Shown here: positions 26,536 through 37,620 of the stretch, piece by piece
Layout of the letters: the number at the start of each line of letters is the position of its first letter
Position numbering within the stretch: the first letter of the stretch is position 1
Origin: Firmicutes bacterium ADurb.Bin146
GTDB lineage: Bacteria; Bacillota; Clostridia; DUPQ01
Direction of reading: 5' to 3'
Assembly (NCBI GenBank): GCA_002070475.1
Contig: MWDI01000028.1
Coordinates: 1 to 64,000 of the forward strand
DNA length: 64,000 nt
Notes under the pieces: generated by a model
The model's database searches: none
Seen by the model: the letters and a program-made list of their open reading frames with translations, nothing else
What the model was told of the DNA's origin: nothing
Position numbers and translations under genes: made by a program

Positions 26536-27033
26536 TCAGTCACCAAGCATACCTTTGTTAACTGCTTCTATCAATCCGCCTGCTTCAATAATTTGTCTTA
26601 TAAAATCTGGAAATAGCTGTATTTTGTATTCTTTATCCTGTGTATGATTGTATATGACTCCTTTTTCAAAGTCAGCTTCCACATCATCTGCTTCTTTAAT
26701 ATCTTCTGCAGCCTCCGCACACTCAATAATCGGCAGTCCGATATTAATTGCATTCCGATAAAATATCCTAGCAAAATCTTTAGCAATAACCAGTGCAATG
26801 CCGCTTTCCTTTATTGCTATAGGAGCATGCTCTCTTGAAGATCCGCATCCGAAATTTTTACCTGCAACCATAATATCACCTTTTTTTACGCGGCTAGCGA
26901 ATGTCTTGTCGAGATCCTCCATGCAATGGGATGCTAGCTGTTGCCTATCTGTAGTGTTAAGATATCTAGCCGGTATTATTACATCTGTATCAACATTATT
27001 TCCATACTTAATAACTTTTCCTCTTGCTGACAT
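26536..27033 (-). CDS. leuD: 3-isopropylmalate dehydratase, small subunit
   Basis: 165 aa, the short archaeal/clostridial-type small subunit that completes the isomerase active site with LeuC. The swivelling-domain signature [18 protein letters not shown] is present, as are [11 protein letters not shown] near the N-terminus and NIGLPIIEC. It starts 2 nt after leuC's stop with a GAGGAG site, so translation is coupled. In the citramalate pathway the same complex isomerises citramalate. Confidence 0.97.
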   Translation of the reverse strand: MSARGKVIKYGNNVDTDVIIPARYLNTTDRQQLASHCMEDLDKTFASRVKKGDIMVAGKNFGCGSSREHAPIAIKESGIALVIAKDFARIFYRNAINIGLPIIECAEAAEDIKEADDVEADFEKGVIYNHTQDKEYKIQLFPDFIRQIIEAGGLIEAVNKGMLGD

Positions 27034-27035
27034 TT

Positions 27036-28310
27036 CTATTCTCCTCTCATTAAATCATATGGATGAGCTATTTTGCCTGATATAGCACTTGCTGCTGCAA
27101 CCTGAGGACTTGCCAGATATACCTCAGATTCAGGATGTCCCATCCTGCCGACGAAGTTTCTGTTTGTTGTTGCTACTGCTTTTTCACCTTTTGCTAAAAT
27201 CCCCATGTGTCCTCCAAGACACGGTCCACATGTTGGAGTAGAAACTGCGCACCCTGCATTTATGAATATTTTCAAAAGACCTAATTCCATTGCTTCCAAA
27301 TATATCTTCTGGGTCGCAGGTATTATAATTGCTCTTACTCCTTTTGCAACTTTCCTGTCTTTCATTATATCCGCTGCTACAATCAAGTCTGACAACCTTC
27401 CATTAGTACAAGAGCCTATTACAACCTGATCAATCTTAATATCCGGCATATTATCAAATGTTCTTGCATTTTCCGGCAAATGAGGAAAAGCTACTGTAGA
27501 TTTAATAGCGCTTAAGTCTATTTCATAGTATTCATCATACTTTGCATGTTCATCCGCTTTATATATGACAGGCTTACCAGCACCGGCTTTTGCTAGATAT
27601 TCCATTGTAATAGCATCAACTTCAAATATGCCATTTTTTGCACCTGCCTCAATAGCCATATTTGCCATACAGAGCCTATCATCAATAGTAAGGTTTTTTA
27701 GTCCAGGGCCTTTGAATTCCATTGATTTATACAAAGCTCCTGATACGCCTATCATTCCGATTATATGAAGTATGACATCCTTGCCTGAGACATACTCATT
27801 AAGCTTGCCTGTAAGGTTGAAGCTTATAGCAGAAGGCACTTTGAACCATGCTTTTCCTGAAGCCATAGCGCATGCCATATCTGTTGAACCCACTCCTGTG
27901 GAAAATGCTCCTAATGCTCCATACGTGCATGTGTGAGAATCTGCTCCGATAATGACATCACCTGATGTAACAAGTCCTTTTTCGGGAAGCAGTGCATGCT
28001 CGACTCCCATATCTCCAGTGTCATAAAAATTACTTATCTGGTTTTCTTCTGCAAAAGTCCTGCACAATTTACATTGCTGTGCAGCCTGAATATCTTTATT
28101 TGGTGCAAAATGATCCATTACAAGAGCAATTTTCTCCTTATCAAAAACATTTTTACTCTTTATTTTTCTAAACTCATTTATTGCTACCGGTGCAGTAATA
28201 TCATTACCTAAAACCATATCTACTTTAGAAAGTATAAGCTGGCTTGGGTACACATATTCCAACCCTGCATGTACCGCTAGAATTTTCTGCGTCATTGTCA
28301 TTGCTTTCAT
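27036..28310 (-). CDS. leuC: 3-isopropylmalate dehydratase, large subunit
   Basis: 424 aa aconitase-family subunit that binds a [4Fe-4S] cluster through the cysteines in VIGSCTNGR and [29 protein letters not shown] is the other active-site segment. It isomerises 2-isopropylmalate to 3-isopropylmalate with LeuD. An AGGCGGA site precedes the first ATG at 28310. The length matches the short clostridial/archaeal class rather than the roughly 466-aa enteric class. Confidence 0.97.
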   Translation of the reverse strand: MKAMTMTQKILAVHAGLEYVYPSQLILSKVDMVLGNDITAPVAINEFRKIKSKNVFDKEKIALVMDHFAPNKDIQAAQQCKLCRTFAEENQISNFYDTGDMGVEHALLPEKGLVTSGDVIIGADSHTCTYGALGAFSTGVGSTDMACAMASGKAWFKVPSAISFNLTGKLNEYVSGKDVILHIIGMIGVSGALYKSMEFKGPGLKNLTIDDRLCMANMAIEAGAKNGIFEVDAITMEYLAKAGAGKPVIYKADEHAKYDEYYEIDLSAIKSTVAFPHLPENARTFDNMPDIKIDQVVIGSCTNGRLSDLIVAADIMKDRKVAKGVRAIIIPATQKIYLEAMELGLLKIFINAGCAVSTPTCGPCLGGHMGILAKGEKAVATTNRNFVGRMGHPESEVYLASPQVAAASAISGKIAHPYDLMRGE

Positions 28311-28323
28311 TTATCCGCCTCCA

Positions 28324-29892
28324 CTATTCATTCATCGCAAGCTTATATTCAATGGAATCTACTAAAGCTATAAGGCTTGCTTCTATTATATCGTTTGATA
28401 CCCCAATTGTTGACCAGCTTCGTTTTTCGTCTGCTGTCTCTATAAGGACCCTGACCTTTGCTGCAGTAGTACTATTCTCTTCAAGAACACGGACTTTGTA
28501 ATCTGTAAGTTGTATATCCTTTATAGCCGGATAAAATACTGTAAGAGATTTTCTTAATGCAAGGTCCAGTGCATTGACAGGTCCATTTCCCATAACTGCA
28601 GTTATCTCTTCTTTTCCTTCAACTTCAACTTTTATAGTTGCTGAAGCAGGCATCCCGCCTACAGGAACAGGAAACTCACCCATAGTCTTATATAGCACAA
28701 GATTAAAATGTGGCTTATAAATCCCCATAATCCTCTTTACCAGCAGTTCAAACGATGCATCTGCCGCTTCGAAATGATACCCGTAATGCTCCATTTCCTT
28801 CAGTTTTTCCAGTATAAGAGCTACTTCTTTTGAGTCTTTTGTCAAATTAGGAACTATCGAAGAAACTTTAGCTATAAGCGTGCTTCTGCCGGCAACCTCG
28901 CTCATTAAAAATTTCCTTTTATTTCCTACAGATTCAGGATCGATATGCTCAAAACTGCTGTGAACCTTAAGTACTCCGTCAATATGCATACCGCCTTTGT
29001 GTGCAAATGCGGATTTGCCTACATAGGGTTTGTTATTGTCTATCTGAGTATTGGATATATCTGCAATTCTTCTGGTTACTGAATACAACTGCGTAATATC
29101 ACCGTTACAGTCATAACCCATCTTTAGTTTGAGATTCGGTAAAATAATTGAAAGATCAGCATTCCCACATCTTTCTCCTATTCCAATAAAAGTGCCTTGT
29201 ACCTGTACAGCGCCTGCATCTACAGAAATCATGCTGTTAGCAACAGCACATCCAGAATCGTTATGACAGTGTATTGCAACTTTTGCTTCTGAAAATGATG
29301 ACACAACTGTTTTTGTCAGTGCTTCAACCTCATTAGGCATGCTGCCACCATTTGTATCGCACAAAGTCAGCACATCCGCTCCACCTTTAATTGCATGCTT
29401 CAAAACATTCATCGCATATGAAGCGTCTGACTTATAACCGTCGAAAAAATGTTCTGCATCAAAAATAACATATTTACCTAAGGATTTCAGATAAGATATA
29501 GTCTTTTCAACAATTATTAAATTTTCCTCTAAAGTTATATTTAATACCTTCTTTACATGCAAATCCCATGTTTTCCCAAATATCACAAGAGTATCTACTC
29601 CTGAATCAACAAGTGCTTTTACATTCCTGTCATCTTTTGGATGAACTCCATTTCTGCATGTGCTTCCGAATGCACATAATTTTGAGTGTTTTAAATCCAG
29701 CATTGTGGCTTTTTGAAAGAATTCCATATCTTTCGGATTAGATCCTGGATTTCCCGCTTCTATATAGTCTATTCCAAAAGAATCCAATGCCTTTACAATA
29801 TTTAATTTATCGCTTACAGAAAAAGATATGCCTTCTCCTTGAGCACCGTCCCTTAAAGTGGAATCTAAAATCTCTATTCTTCTTCTAGACAT
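28324..29892 (-). CDS. cimA: (R)-citramalate synthase
   Basis: 522 aa enzyme of the alpha-isopropylmalate synthase family. The N-terminal LDSTLRDGAQGEGISFSVSDKL pattern (shown in part: STLRDGAQGEGISFSV) and the C-terminal regulatory domain fit the Geobacter-type citramalate synthase, which condenses pyruvate and acetyl-CoA to start a threonine-independent isoleucine pathway. The metal-binding HCHNDSG is present. The start at 29892 is chosen because GGAGGA lies 7 nt before it. A second ATG at 29907 overlaps the leuA stop, but the Shine-Dalgarno lies after it. It differs clearly from the leuA product next to it. Confidence 0.92.
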   Translation of the reverse strand: MSRRRIEILDSTLRDGAQGEGISFSVSDKLNIVKALDSFGIDYIEAGNPGSNPKDMEFFQKATMLDLKHSKLCAFGSTCRNGVHPKDDRNVKALVDSGVDTLVIFGKTWDLHVKKVLNITLEENLIIVEKTISYLKSLGKYVIFDAEHFFDGYKSDASYAMNVLKHAIKGGADVLTLCDTNGGSMPNEVEALTKTVVSSFSEAKVAIHCHNDSGCAVANSMISVDAGAVQVQGTFIGIGERCGNADLSIILPNLKLKMGYDCNGDITQLYSVTRRIADISNTQIDNNKPYVGKSAFAHKGGMHIDGVLKVHSSFEHIDPESVGNKRKFLMSEVAGRSTLIAKVSSIVPNLTKDSKEVALILEKLKEMEHYGYHFEAADASFELLVKRIMGIYKPHFNLVLYKTMGEFPVPVGGMPASATIKVEVEGKEEITAVMGNGPVNALDLALRKSLTVFYPAIKDIQLTDYKVRVLEENSTTAAKVRVLIETADEKRSWSTIGVSNDIIEASLIALVDSIEYKLAMNE

Positions 29893-29906
29893 AAAAAAGT
29901 CCTCCA

Positions 29907-31415
29907 TTATCTCGTCTCCAGTATTTTATTGATACCATTTATGTAAGCCATTATGCTTGATTCAATTATATTTGTTGATAAACCCCTGCCTGTAACAATA
30001 ACATCCTTAGATTGCAGTTTTACGGTTACTTCTCCTAATGCGTCATTTCCATCAGATACTGAATGTATCGAGTAATTTATCAGCTTCTCGCAAATATTTC
30101 CTGTAAGGTTATTTATTGCATTGTACGCAGCATTTATAGGGCCATCACCTAAAGATACTCCTTCGATAATGTTATTTTCTTTGGATAATTTAATTATGCA
30201 AGCAGAAGTTGAGTTTTTTGCCGTATGGATATCGAAATGTTCTAATTTATATGTCCCTACAAATCTTTCCTTATTATTTATTATTGCCTCAAGGTCACTG
30301 TCAGTAATGTTTTTCTTTTTATCTGAAAGCTCCTTGACCTTGTCATAGTAATGAGCAAGCTCATCTGCATTGAAATCATATCCCATATTCATAAGTCTGT
30401 CCGCAATTGCATGTTTACCCGAGTGCCTACCAATAACAAGCTTGTTCTCCATTATTCCAAGATCCTCTGCTTTCATTATTTCATATGTTTCCCTTGCAGA
30501 AAGAACGCCATGCTGATGTATCCCTGATTCATGAGCAAAGGCATTAGCTCCCACAATAGGTTTGTTTATTGGCGCAGTCTGACCTATTATGTTATACACT
30601 AATTTGCTTGTTCTGCTTATCTGTTTAGTATCTATATTAGTATATGCCCCAAACAAGGCTCTTCTAGTCCTTAAAGCCATAACTATTTCTTCAAGCGCAG
30701 CATTACCTGCTCTTTCGCCAAGGCCATTTATTGTACATTCAACCTGTAAAGCTCCTGCCTTCACGCCCGCTAGCGAATTTGCTACAGCCATGCCAAGATC
30801 ATTATGACAGTGCACTGATACTATTACATCCTCTATTCTGTCTACATTGTTAAACAGATATCTGATTGTTTCATTCATTTCCTCAGGTACCACATATCCA
30901 ACCGTATCAGGCACATTTATTACTGTTGCACCTGCTTTAATAGCTGTATTAAATGCTTTTACCAAGAATTCTTTTTCACTTCTCATTGCATCCTCTGCCG
31001 AAAATTCCACATCAGAACAATATTTTTTAGCATATCTGACTGCGTAATCTATATTCATAAGCACTTTATCTGGAGACATCTTCAGTTTATGTTCCATATG
31101 AATAGGCGAAGTCGCTAAAAAAGTATGTATTCTAGGACTTACAGCATCCTTTATTGAATACCATGCTGCATCAATATCTTTTTCAACCGCCCTGCAAAGT
31201 GCTGCGACTTGTGACTCCTTTATAGTCTTTGCAATTTTTTCCACAGCCGCAAAAGCTCCTTCAGAACTTATAGGGAATCCTGCCTCAATACAGTCGACTC
31301 CCATTAATTCGAGTTGTTTTGCAATTTCAATCTTTTCTTCTGTATTCATACTACACTGGGGAGCTTGCTCTCCATCACGCAGTGTTGTATCAAATATCCT
31401 TATATGTTTTTCCAT
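29907..31415 (-). CDS. leuA: 2-isopropylmalate synthase
   Basis: 502 aa. It condenses 2-oxoisovalerate with acetyl-CoA, the committed step to leucine. The DTTLRDGEQAPQCSM start, the VHCHNDLGMAVANSLAG metal site and a C-terminal LeuA regulatory domain (about 390-502), which normally carries leucine feedback inhibition, are all present. AGAGGA precedes the ATG. It lies 11 nt downstream of ilvD, within the operon. Confidence 0.97.
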   Translation of the reverse strand: MEKHIRIFDTTLRDGEQAPQCSMNTEEKIEIAKQLELMGVDCIEAGFPISSEGAFAAVEKIAKTIKESQVAALCRAVEKDIDAAWYSIKDAVSPRIHTFLATSPIHMEHKLKMSPDKVLMNIDYAVRYAKKYCSDVEFSAEDAMRSEKEFLVKAFNTAIKAGATVINVPDTVGYVVPEEMNETIRYLFNNVDRIEDVIVSVHCHNDLGMAVANSLAGVKAGALQVECTINGLGERAGNAALEEIVMALRTRRALFGAYTNIDTKQISRTSKLVYNIIGQTAPINKPIVGANAFAHESGIHQHGVLSARETYEIMKAEDLGIMENKLVIGRHSGKHAIADRLMNMGYDFNADELAHYYDKVKELSDKKKNITDSDLEAIINNKERFVGTYKLEHFDIHTAKNSTSACIIKLSKENNIIEGVSLGDGPINAAYNAINNLTGNICEKLINYSIHSVSDGNDALGEVTVKLQSKDVIVTGRGLSTNIIESSIMAYINGINKILETR

Positions 31416-31426
31416 AATATCCTCTC

Positions 31427-33094
31427 TTAACGGATTATTGCACCTTTATCTGCTGATGAGACGCTTTTTGCATATCTTGCGATATATCCTTTAAGATTAT
31501 CTTTTCTTTTTATTGTCATTGTTTTCTTTCTTTGTTCCATTACATCTGTTGCAACTTCCAGATCCAATCTATTATTTGGTATGTCGATTGATATATAGTC
31601 ACCATTTATCACATATGCTATAGGCCCTTTGCTCGCTGCTTCCTCTGAAACATGCCCTATAGCAGCACCTCTAGTAGCACCGGAAAAACGGCCATCGGTT
31701 ATAAGAGCGACATGCTTATCCAACCCCATACCTGCAATTGCTGAAGTAGGATTCAACATCTCCCTCATACCTGGCCCTCCCGCAGGACCTTCATACCTAA
31801 TAACAACCACATCACCTTTTTCAATCTTACCGCTGTATATCGCTTCACATGCATCTTCTTCACAATCATAAACCTTAGCAGGACCTCTGTGTTTCATCAT
31901 TTCCGAAGCTACTGCACTTCTTTTAACAACCGCACCGCACGGAGCCAAAGAACCGAAAAGTACTGCAATACCGCCTTTATCTGAATAGGGTTCATCTATT
32001 GGACGTATTACCTCAGCAGTGGTGATGTATGGGCGATATTCCATAAGATTCTCTTTCATTTTTTTAGTAGTGCATGTCATAACATCTGTATTTATAAGTC
32101 CTTTTTTATTCAACTCGGACATTATCTTATACACTCCCCCAGCAGCATCCAAATCCTGCATATGATAAGGTCCAGCAGGTACTAGCTTGCATAAATTTGG
32201 AGTCTTTTCACTTATTTTATTTACGATGCTTAAATCAAGACATACTTCAGCTTCATTTGCAATTGCCATAAGATGCAGAATCGAATTCGTCGAACATCCC
32301 AGTGCCATATCGACAGTCAGAGCATTTATGAAAGCTTTTTCAGTCATAATATCCCTTGGTCGGATATTTTTATGAAGAATATGCATTATCATCTCACCTG
32401 CTGTTTTTGCTAACACCAGCCGTTTTGAATATACAGCAGGTACAGTGCCATTACCAGCTAATGCCATACCTAATGCCTCACATAAACAGTTCATAGAGTT
32501 AGCAGTGAACATTCCCGAACATGAACCGCATGTCGGACAACAGCACTGTTCTATTCTAAGCAGTTCTTCTTCATTAATAGTTTTGTTCATATATGCTCCG
32601 ACAGCTTCAAATGCACTATTGAGATCCAGGTTTGTGCTACCATCATTAAAAGAAAGCATAGGTCCTCCTGAAATGAAGATGCTAGGTACATTTATCCTTG
32701 CCGCTGCCATAAGCATTGCAGGGACTATCTTGTCGCAATTAGGTATGAAAACTAGTGCATCAAAAGCATGTGCCATTGCCATACATTCAATGGAGTCTGC
32801 AATTACTTCACGTGATGACAGCGAATATTTCATACCAACATGTCCCATAGCAAGCCCATCACAGACTCCTATTACATTAAATTCCATAGGAGTACCCTGA
32901 GCTGATAAAACCCCATCCTTTACTGCCCTGGCAATATCTTTAAGATGAATATGACCTGGCACTACTTCGTTATATGAATTTACAATACCTATCAATGGTT
33001 TAGCAATTTGGCTGTCTGTATATCCCATTGCTTTTAGAAGAGATCTTTTTGGACTGGCTTCAGTTCCTTTTTTTATTTTATCGCTGTTCATCAT
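31427..33094 (-). CDS. ilvD: Dihydroxy-acid dehydratase
   Basis: 555 aa, the normal length. It dehydrates 2,3-dihydroxy-isovalerate and -methylvalerate to the 2-oxo acids. Iron-sulfur-binding cysteines are visible in IPNCDKIVP and [18 protein letters not shown], with [19 protein letters not shown] near the C-terminus. Two consecutive ATGs follow a GCAGGAAG site. Oxygen-sensitive Fe-S chemistry suits an anaerobe. Confidence 0.97.
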   Translation of the reverse strand: MMNSDKIKKGTEASPKRSLLKAMGYTDSQIAKPLIGIVNSYNEVVPGHIHLKDIARAVKDGVLSAQGTPMEFNVIGVCDGLAMGHVGMKYSLSSREVIADSIECMAMAHAFDALVFIPNCDKIVPAMLMAAARINVPSIFISGGPMLSFNDGSTNLDLNSAFEAVGAYMNKTINEEELLRIEQCCCPTCGSCSGMFTANSMNCLCEALGMALAGNGTVPAVYSKRLVLAKTAGEMIMHILHKNIRPRDIMTEKAFINALTVDMALGCSTNSILHLMAIANEAEVCLDLSIVNKISEKTPNLCKLVPAGPYHMQDLDAAGGVYKIMSELNKKGLINTDVMTCTTKKMKENLMEYRPYITTAEVIRPIDEPYSDKGGIAVLFGSLAPCGAVVKRSAVASEMMKHRGPAKVYDCEEDACEAIYSGKIEKGDVVVIRYEGPAGGPGMREMLNPTSAIAGMGLDKHVALITDGRFSGATRGAAIGHVSEEAASKGPIAYVINGDYISIDIPNNRLDLEVATDVMEQRKKTMTIKRKDNLKGYIARYAKSVSSADKGAIIR

Positions 33095-33106
33095 TTCTTC
33101 CTGCCT

Positions 33107-34623
<1,517 letters not shown>

Positions 34624-34643
34624 CTTAATCTTATGCTCCTCGT

Positions 34644-36305
34644 TTATCTTGTTATTATATTGTCTATTGATCCTCCTGGAGGTATCATAGGCAGTACTTT
34701 CTCATCTTTGCTTATTGAACAGTCTATCACCACAGGGCCTTGTGCTTTAAAAGCCTCATCTAGTGCCTCTTTTAGCATTTTTATATCCATAACCCTATAT
34801 CCTGTCGCACCAAAAGCTTCAGCTATTTTTACAAAATCAGTTTTTCTGTTAAGTGTTGTCTGTGAGTATCTTTGGTCATAAAATGTATTCTGCCACTGAC
34901 GTACCATGCCAAGTACTCCATTATTAAAAATTATTATGACTAAAGGCAGATTGTTTGTTACCGCTGTCGCCATCTCATTCAGATTCATACCAAAGGAACC
35001 ATCTCCAGTAAAAAGTACTGTTTTTTTACACCCAGATGCAAAACATCCTCCTATAGCAGCTCCCATTCCGAATCCCATTGTGCCTAATCCACCGGATGTA
35101 AGATATGTACGTGGTTTTTTGAATTTATAATACTGAGCTACCCACATCTGATGCTGGCCGACATCTGTCGCTACTACAGTATCTGCATTAGTGTATTCCA
35201 TTACTTTTTCAATAATATCCTTTGGATGCATTACTCCATCTTTTACAAAATGTATACCTTCTTGTATCCTCATTTGCTGTATCTTATCCATCCACTGGGT
35301 ATGAGTCTGTTTTTCCAGTTTAGCTAAAAGCAATGTAAGAACTGATTTAATATCCCCGATAAGACCAAAATATGCCGAGATGTTTTTATCTATCTCGGCA
35401 GGGTCAATGTCTATATGAATAACTTTTGCATTTTGAGTATATCTAGACTTATTGCCTGTAGCACGATCAGAAAAACGTACTCCTGCTGCAATTATGAGAT
35501 CGGCTTCAGAATTAGCTTTTGTAGACGCATATCTCCCATGCATACCTGTCATTCCAAGCCAATATGGATTATCAGCTGAAACTGCTGACAGTCCCATCAT
35601 AGAAAAACCAATAGGGGAATCTATTTTTTCAGCTAGTTTTGCTATTTCTTCACCGGCTTGTGATATAACAACTCCTCCTCCGCAGTAAATATACGGACGT
35701 TCTGCTTCTAAAATTAATCTAGCCACCTGTTCAATCTGCTTATCTGTAACAGAACACTGCCTGCTGTTTTTTTGAACTTTTTTGCTTTCAAACTCACATA
35801 CAGCAGTTTGTACATCTTTTGGGACATCAATTAGAACTGGTCCTGGTCTTCCTGATTGAGCAATCATAAATGCTTCCCTTATAACATCAGCAAGCTCATT
35901 TACATCCTTGACGATATAGTTATGCTTTGTTATCGGCATTGTTATTCCTGTAATATCCACTTCCTGAAAACTGTCTTTACCTAATAAAGGTAAAGCGACA
36001 TTTCCAGTTATCGCAATAAGAGGCGAAGAATCAAGATAAGCATTAGCAATACCGGTTACTAGATTTGTTGCTCCTGGACCGGAAGTTGCTATTACTACAC
36101 CTGCTTTTCCTGTAACTCTTGCATATGCATCAGCAGCATGAGCCGCACCTTGTTCATGAGCGCTTATTATATGTCTTATCCTGCTTGAATTCTTGTAAAG
36201 CTCATCGTAGATATTTAATACTGCTCCTCCGGGATATCCGAATACAGTATCACATCCTTGCTCTATAAGCGTTTCGATAATTACTTTAGTTCCTGTCGCT
36301 TTCAT
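34644..36305 (-). CDS. ilvB: Acetolactate synthase, large (catalytic) subunit
   Basis: 553 aa thiamine-diphosphate enzyme, first common step of branched-chain amino acid synthesis. The catalytic glutamate is Glu51 in SAHEQGAAHAADAYAR. The TPP/Mg2+-binding motif is GDGSFGMNLNEMATAVTNN. An FAD-binding middle domain is expected. AGGAGG lies 6 nt before the ATG. It is the first structural gene of the nine-gene operon, directly behind the attenuator-like terminator at 36322-36358. Confidence 0.97.
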   Translation of the reverse strand: MKATGTKVIIETLIEQGCDTVFGYPGGAVLNIYDELYKNSSRIRHIISAHEQGAAHAADAYARVTGKAGVVIATSGPGATNLVTGIANAYLDSSPLIAITGNVALPLLGKDSFQEVDITGITMPITKHNYIVKDVNELADVIREAFMIAQSGRPGPVLIDVPKDVQTAVCEFESKKVQKNSRQCSVTDKQIEQVARLILEAERPYIYCGGGVVISQAGEEIAKLAEKIDSPIGFSMMGLSAVSADNPYWLGMTGMHGRYASTKANSEADLIIAAGVRFSDRATGNKSRYTQNAKVIHIDIDPAEIDKNISAYFGLIGDIKSVLTLLLAKLEKQTHTQWMDKIQQMRIQEGIHFVKDGVMHPKDIIEKVMEYTNADTVVATDVGQHQMWVAQYYKFKKPRTYLTSGGLGTMGFGMGAAIGGCFASGCKKTVLFTGDGSFGMNLNEMATAVTNNLPLVIIIFNNGVLGMVRQWQNTFYDQRYSQTTLNRKTDFVKIAEAFGATGYRVMDIKMLKEALDEAFKAQGPVVIDCSISKDEKVLPMIPPGGSIDNIITR

Positions 36306-36321
36306 TACTACCTCCTGATTG

Positions 36322-36358
36322 TAAAAAAAATCCTACAGTTTTTTTATTCTGTAGGATT
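36322..36358 (-). terminator. Intrinsic terminator (attenuator) between the leader peptide and ilvB
   Basis: Read on the minus strand, AATCCTACAG (36358-36349) and CTGTAGGATT (36338-36329) form a perfect 10-bp stem followed by eight Ts. It lies 23 nt after the leader-peptide stop and ahead of ilvB. Its 5' arm CCTACAG can pair instead with CTGTAGG at 36428-36422 inside the leader reading frame, giving an alternative antiterminator. Confidence 0.9.
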
Positions 36359-36381
36359 GTCATTTTTGCTTTTATTTCCGG

Positions 36382-36525
36382 TTATGCGGTTTGTCTTATC
36401 CGATTAAGCTTATATGATCCACCTACAGTATTACGTATAATAAGTACTATGACGATGCCTAGCAGTGCTACGACTGTTAGTGCTAATACTAGGTTGTTAA
36501 TGATGATTACGGATAAATCCGACAT
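36382..36525 (-). CDS. Branched-chain amino acid leader peptide (47 aa), predicted attenuator peptide
   Basis: The ATG at 36525 follows AAGGAG by 6 nt. The peptide runs MSDLSVIIINNLVLALTVVA and then LLGIVIVLIIRNTVGG; within residues 4-34 (L4 to V34) about two thirds are Ile, Val or Leu. Several Leu codons are CTA, a codon often rare in low-GC genomes. It is placed like the enteric ilv and leu leader peptides: after a promoter, before an intrinsic terminator and the ilvB gene. The alternative reading is a small single-pass membrane protein, because the stretch is also hydrophobic enough for that. Terminator placement and the alternative pairing favour the attenuator role. Confidence 0.8.
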   Translation of the reverse strand: MSDLSVIIINNLVLALTVVALLGIVIVLIIRNTVGGSYKLNRIRQTA

Positions 36526-36553
36526 GCACAGCTCCTTGAATTTATTTTTACCA

Positions 36554-36582
36554 ACTTTACCATGCATAAATCTATATGTCAA
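36554..36582 (-). promoter_or_regulatory. Promoter of the ilv-leu operon
   Basis: On the minus strand TTGACA (36582-36577), a 17-nt spacer and TAAAGT (36559-36554). Transcription would start about 20 nt before the leader-peptide ATG at 36525, giving a short leader and no room for a T-box. Confidence 0.8.
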
Positions 36583-36705
36583 TATTTTTTTTAAAATTTG
36601 CATAAAATATTTTTTTAATTTCATAATTTACTGCTATTACACGTTATTAACGCCTCTTTTTGGCTTATAGAATGAAATTTTTTATTTTCAATCTTTCATT
36701 TTGCT

Positions 36706-36809
36706 GTGAACTACATCGGCAATTGAATTACCGAGCATCAAGTGCGCGCGGCTTATGCCGCGTAGGTCTTGTGGTGCGTCCATGACACCCTTACTGCTAT
36801 CCTTTCGGA
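36706..36809 (-). ncRNA. Right-end region of the IS605 element, possible omega RNA remnant
   Basis: This 104-nt stretch follows the tnpB remnant and ends in the right-end hairpin. It is GC-rich, with the stem CGCGGC-ATAA-GCCGCG (36762-36747) as well as the terminal palindrome. In intact IS605 elements this position encodes the guide (omega) RNA used by TnpB. No intact TnpB is present here to use it. The assignment is by position and structure only. Confidence 0.45.
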
Positions 36810-37442
36810 TTACACAGCTACTTTTATCATTGTTACTTTTTTAAATCCAGAAACAGGCATATCCACACTGTTGCCTGAAATAGCGGCATCTGCGGCCTCA
36901 TAGACAACGATAACCCTTGCTTCTCCGTCTGCCGGCAGATACACATGGATCTGCTTTATGGCGTCAATATCTTGAAAAATCCTGTTTTTCAAGTAAAGAT
37001 AGCTGCTACTGATACCATACGCGGACAGCATATATTCCTTAAGGGATTTTGGAAGCGAGAGGCGTATCAGATCTGTCCCCTGCTTATGCATGATCCCATT
37101 CTGCATATACGAGATACGGATGCCTGTCTTCTTGTATCTTGGCGGTTGCGGATTATCTATCCCTCCTTTCTTTTGAAGCATATAGACTGATTTCCATGAT
37201 TTGTCCAGAAGCTTGCAGATCTCCTGTGCTGTCTGTGAAGGCAGCGACTTATACCATATGTCATCTTTGTGTGCGGCTTTTTGATAATACCAGTCAGGAT
37301 ACTTGCAAAACCCCAGTTCCTTGTAGTTATGCCTCTCATAGTTGCAGACATTCCAGAGTTTGGATGCAGCATAGCACATATGGCCAATAATGTTCGACGA
37401 AGCATCATCAATTCTTAATGAGGTCTCATGTGACAACAGCAT
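36810..37442 (-). pseudogene. tnpB: tnpB (IS605 OrfB) remnant, RuvC region deleted
   Basis: The frame encodes about 210 aa from the ATG at 37442, which has GGAGG 7 nt upstream. Residues such as ASKLWNVCNYERHNYKELGF, WYKSLPSQTAQEICKLLDKSW and PPRYKK are the N-terminal helix-turn-helix and recognition region of IS605 TnpB. Typical TnpB is about 370-400 aa. The chain ends shortly after VVYE, just where the first RuvC strand (GIDLG) should begin, and continues with about 30 unrelated or C-terminal residues. The nuclease is therefore inactive. This looks like an in-frame internal deletion rather than a frameshift. Confidence 0.8.
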
Positions 37443-37620
37443 AAGTGTGCCTCCTGTTAGTATGATCACCTTCCCCAATGTCTCTGGTATGCCGTGTAGG
37501 TTCTTCTAGAAATGCCTCAATCTCAGCTGATAAAACCTTCCTTTGATACTTGGCAGGCCATACCACATGGCAGTTAATGTTGTAGACGCAGGTCCTTGTG
37601 TGAATAAGATTTTCTTTCAT
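37426..37620 (-). pseudogene. tnpA: tnpA (IS200/IS605 Y1 transposase) N-terminal fragment
   Basis: About 64 aa. The opening TRTCVYNINCHVVWPAKYQRKVLSAEIEAFLEE (shown in part: YNINCHVVWPAKYQRKVL) is the recognisable N-terminus of IS200/IS605 TnpA. The HUH histidine pair and the catalytic tyrosine are missing: after residue about 48 the sequence jumps to the tnpB upstream region. It cannot be active, so the element could move only if a related TnpA acts in trans. Confidence 0.8.

Noticed and set aside
32445-32900. 151-aa plus-strand frame opposite ilvD
   Set aside because: Antisense shadow of ilvD with no independent evidence of coding.
36306-36810. T-box or other riboswitch upstream of ilvB
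   Set aside because: The leader RNA before ilvB is only about 240 nt. It contains a coding leader peptide and a plain terminator, and no T-box conserved GGTGG-type antiterminator sequence is visible.
36810-37442. Active TnpB nuclease
   Set aside because: The reading frame stops before the RuvC catalytic region, so it cannot cut DNA.
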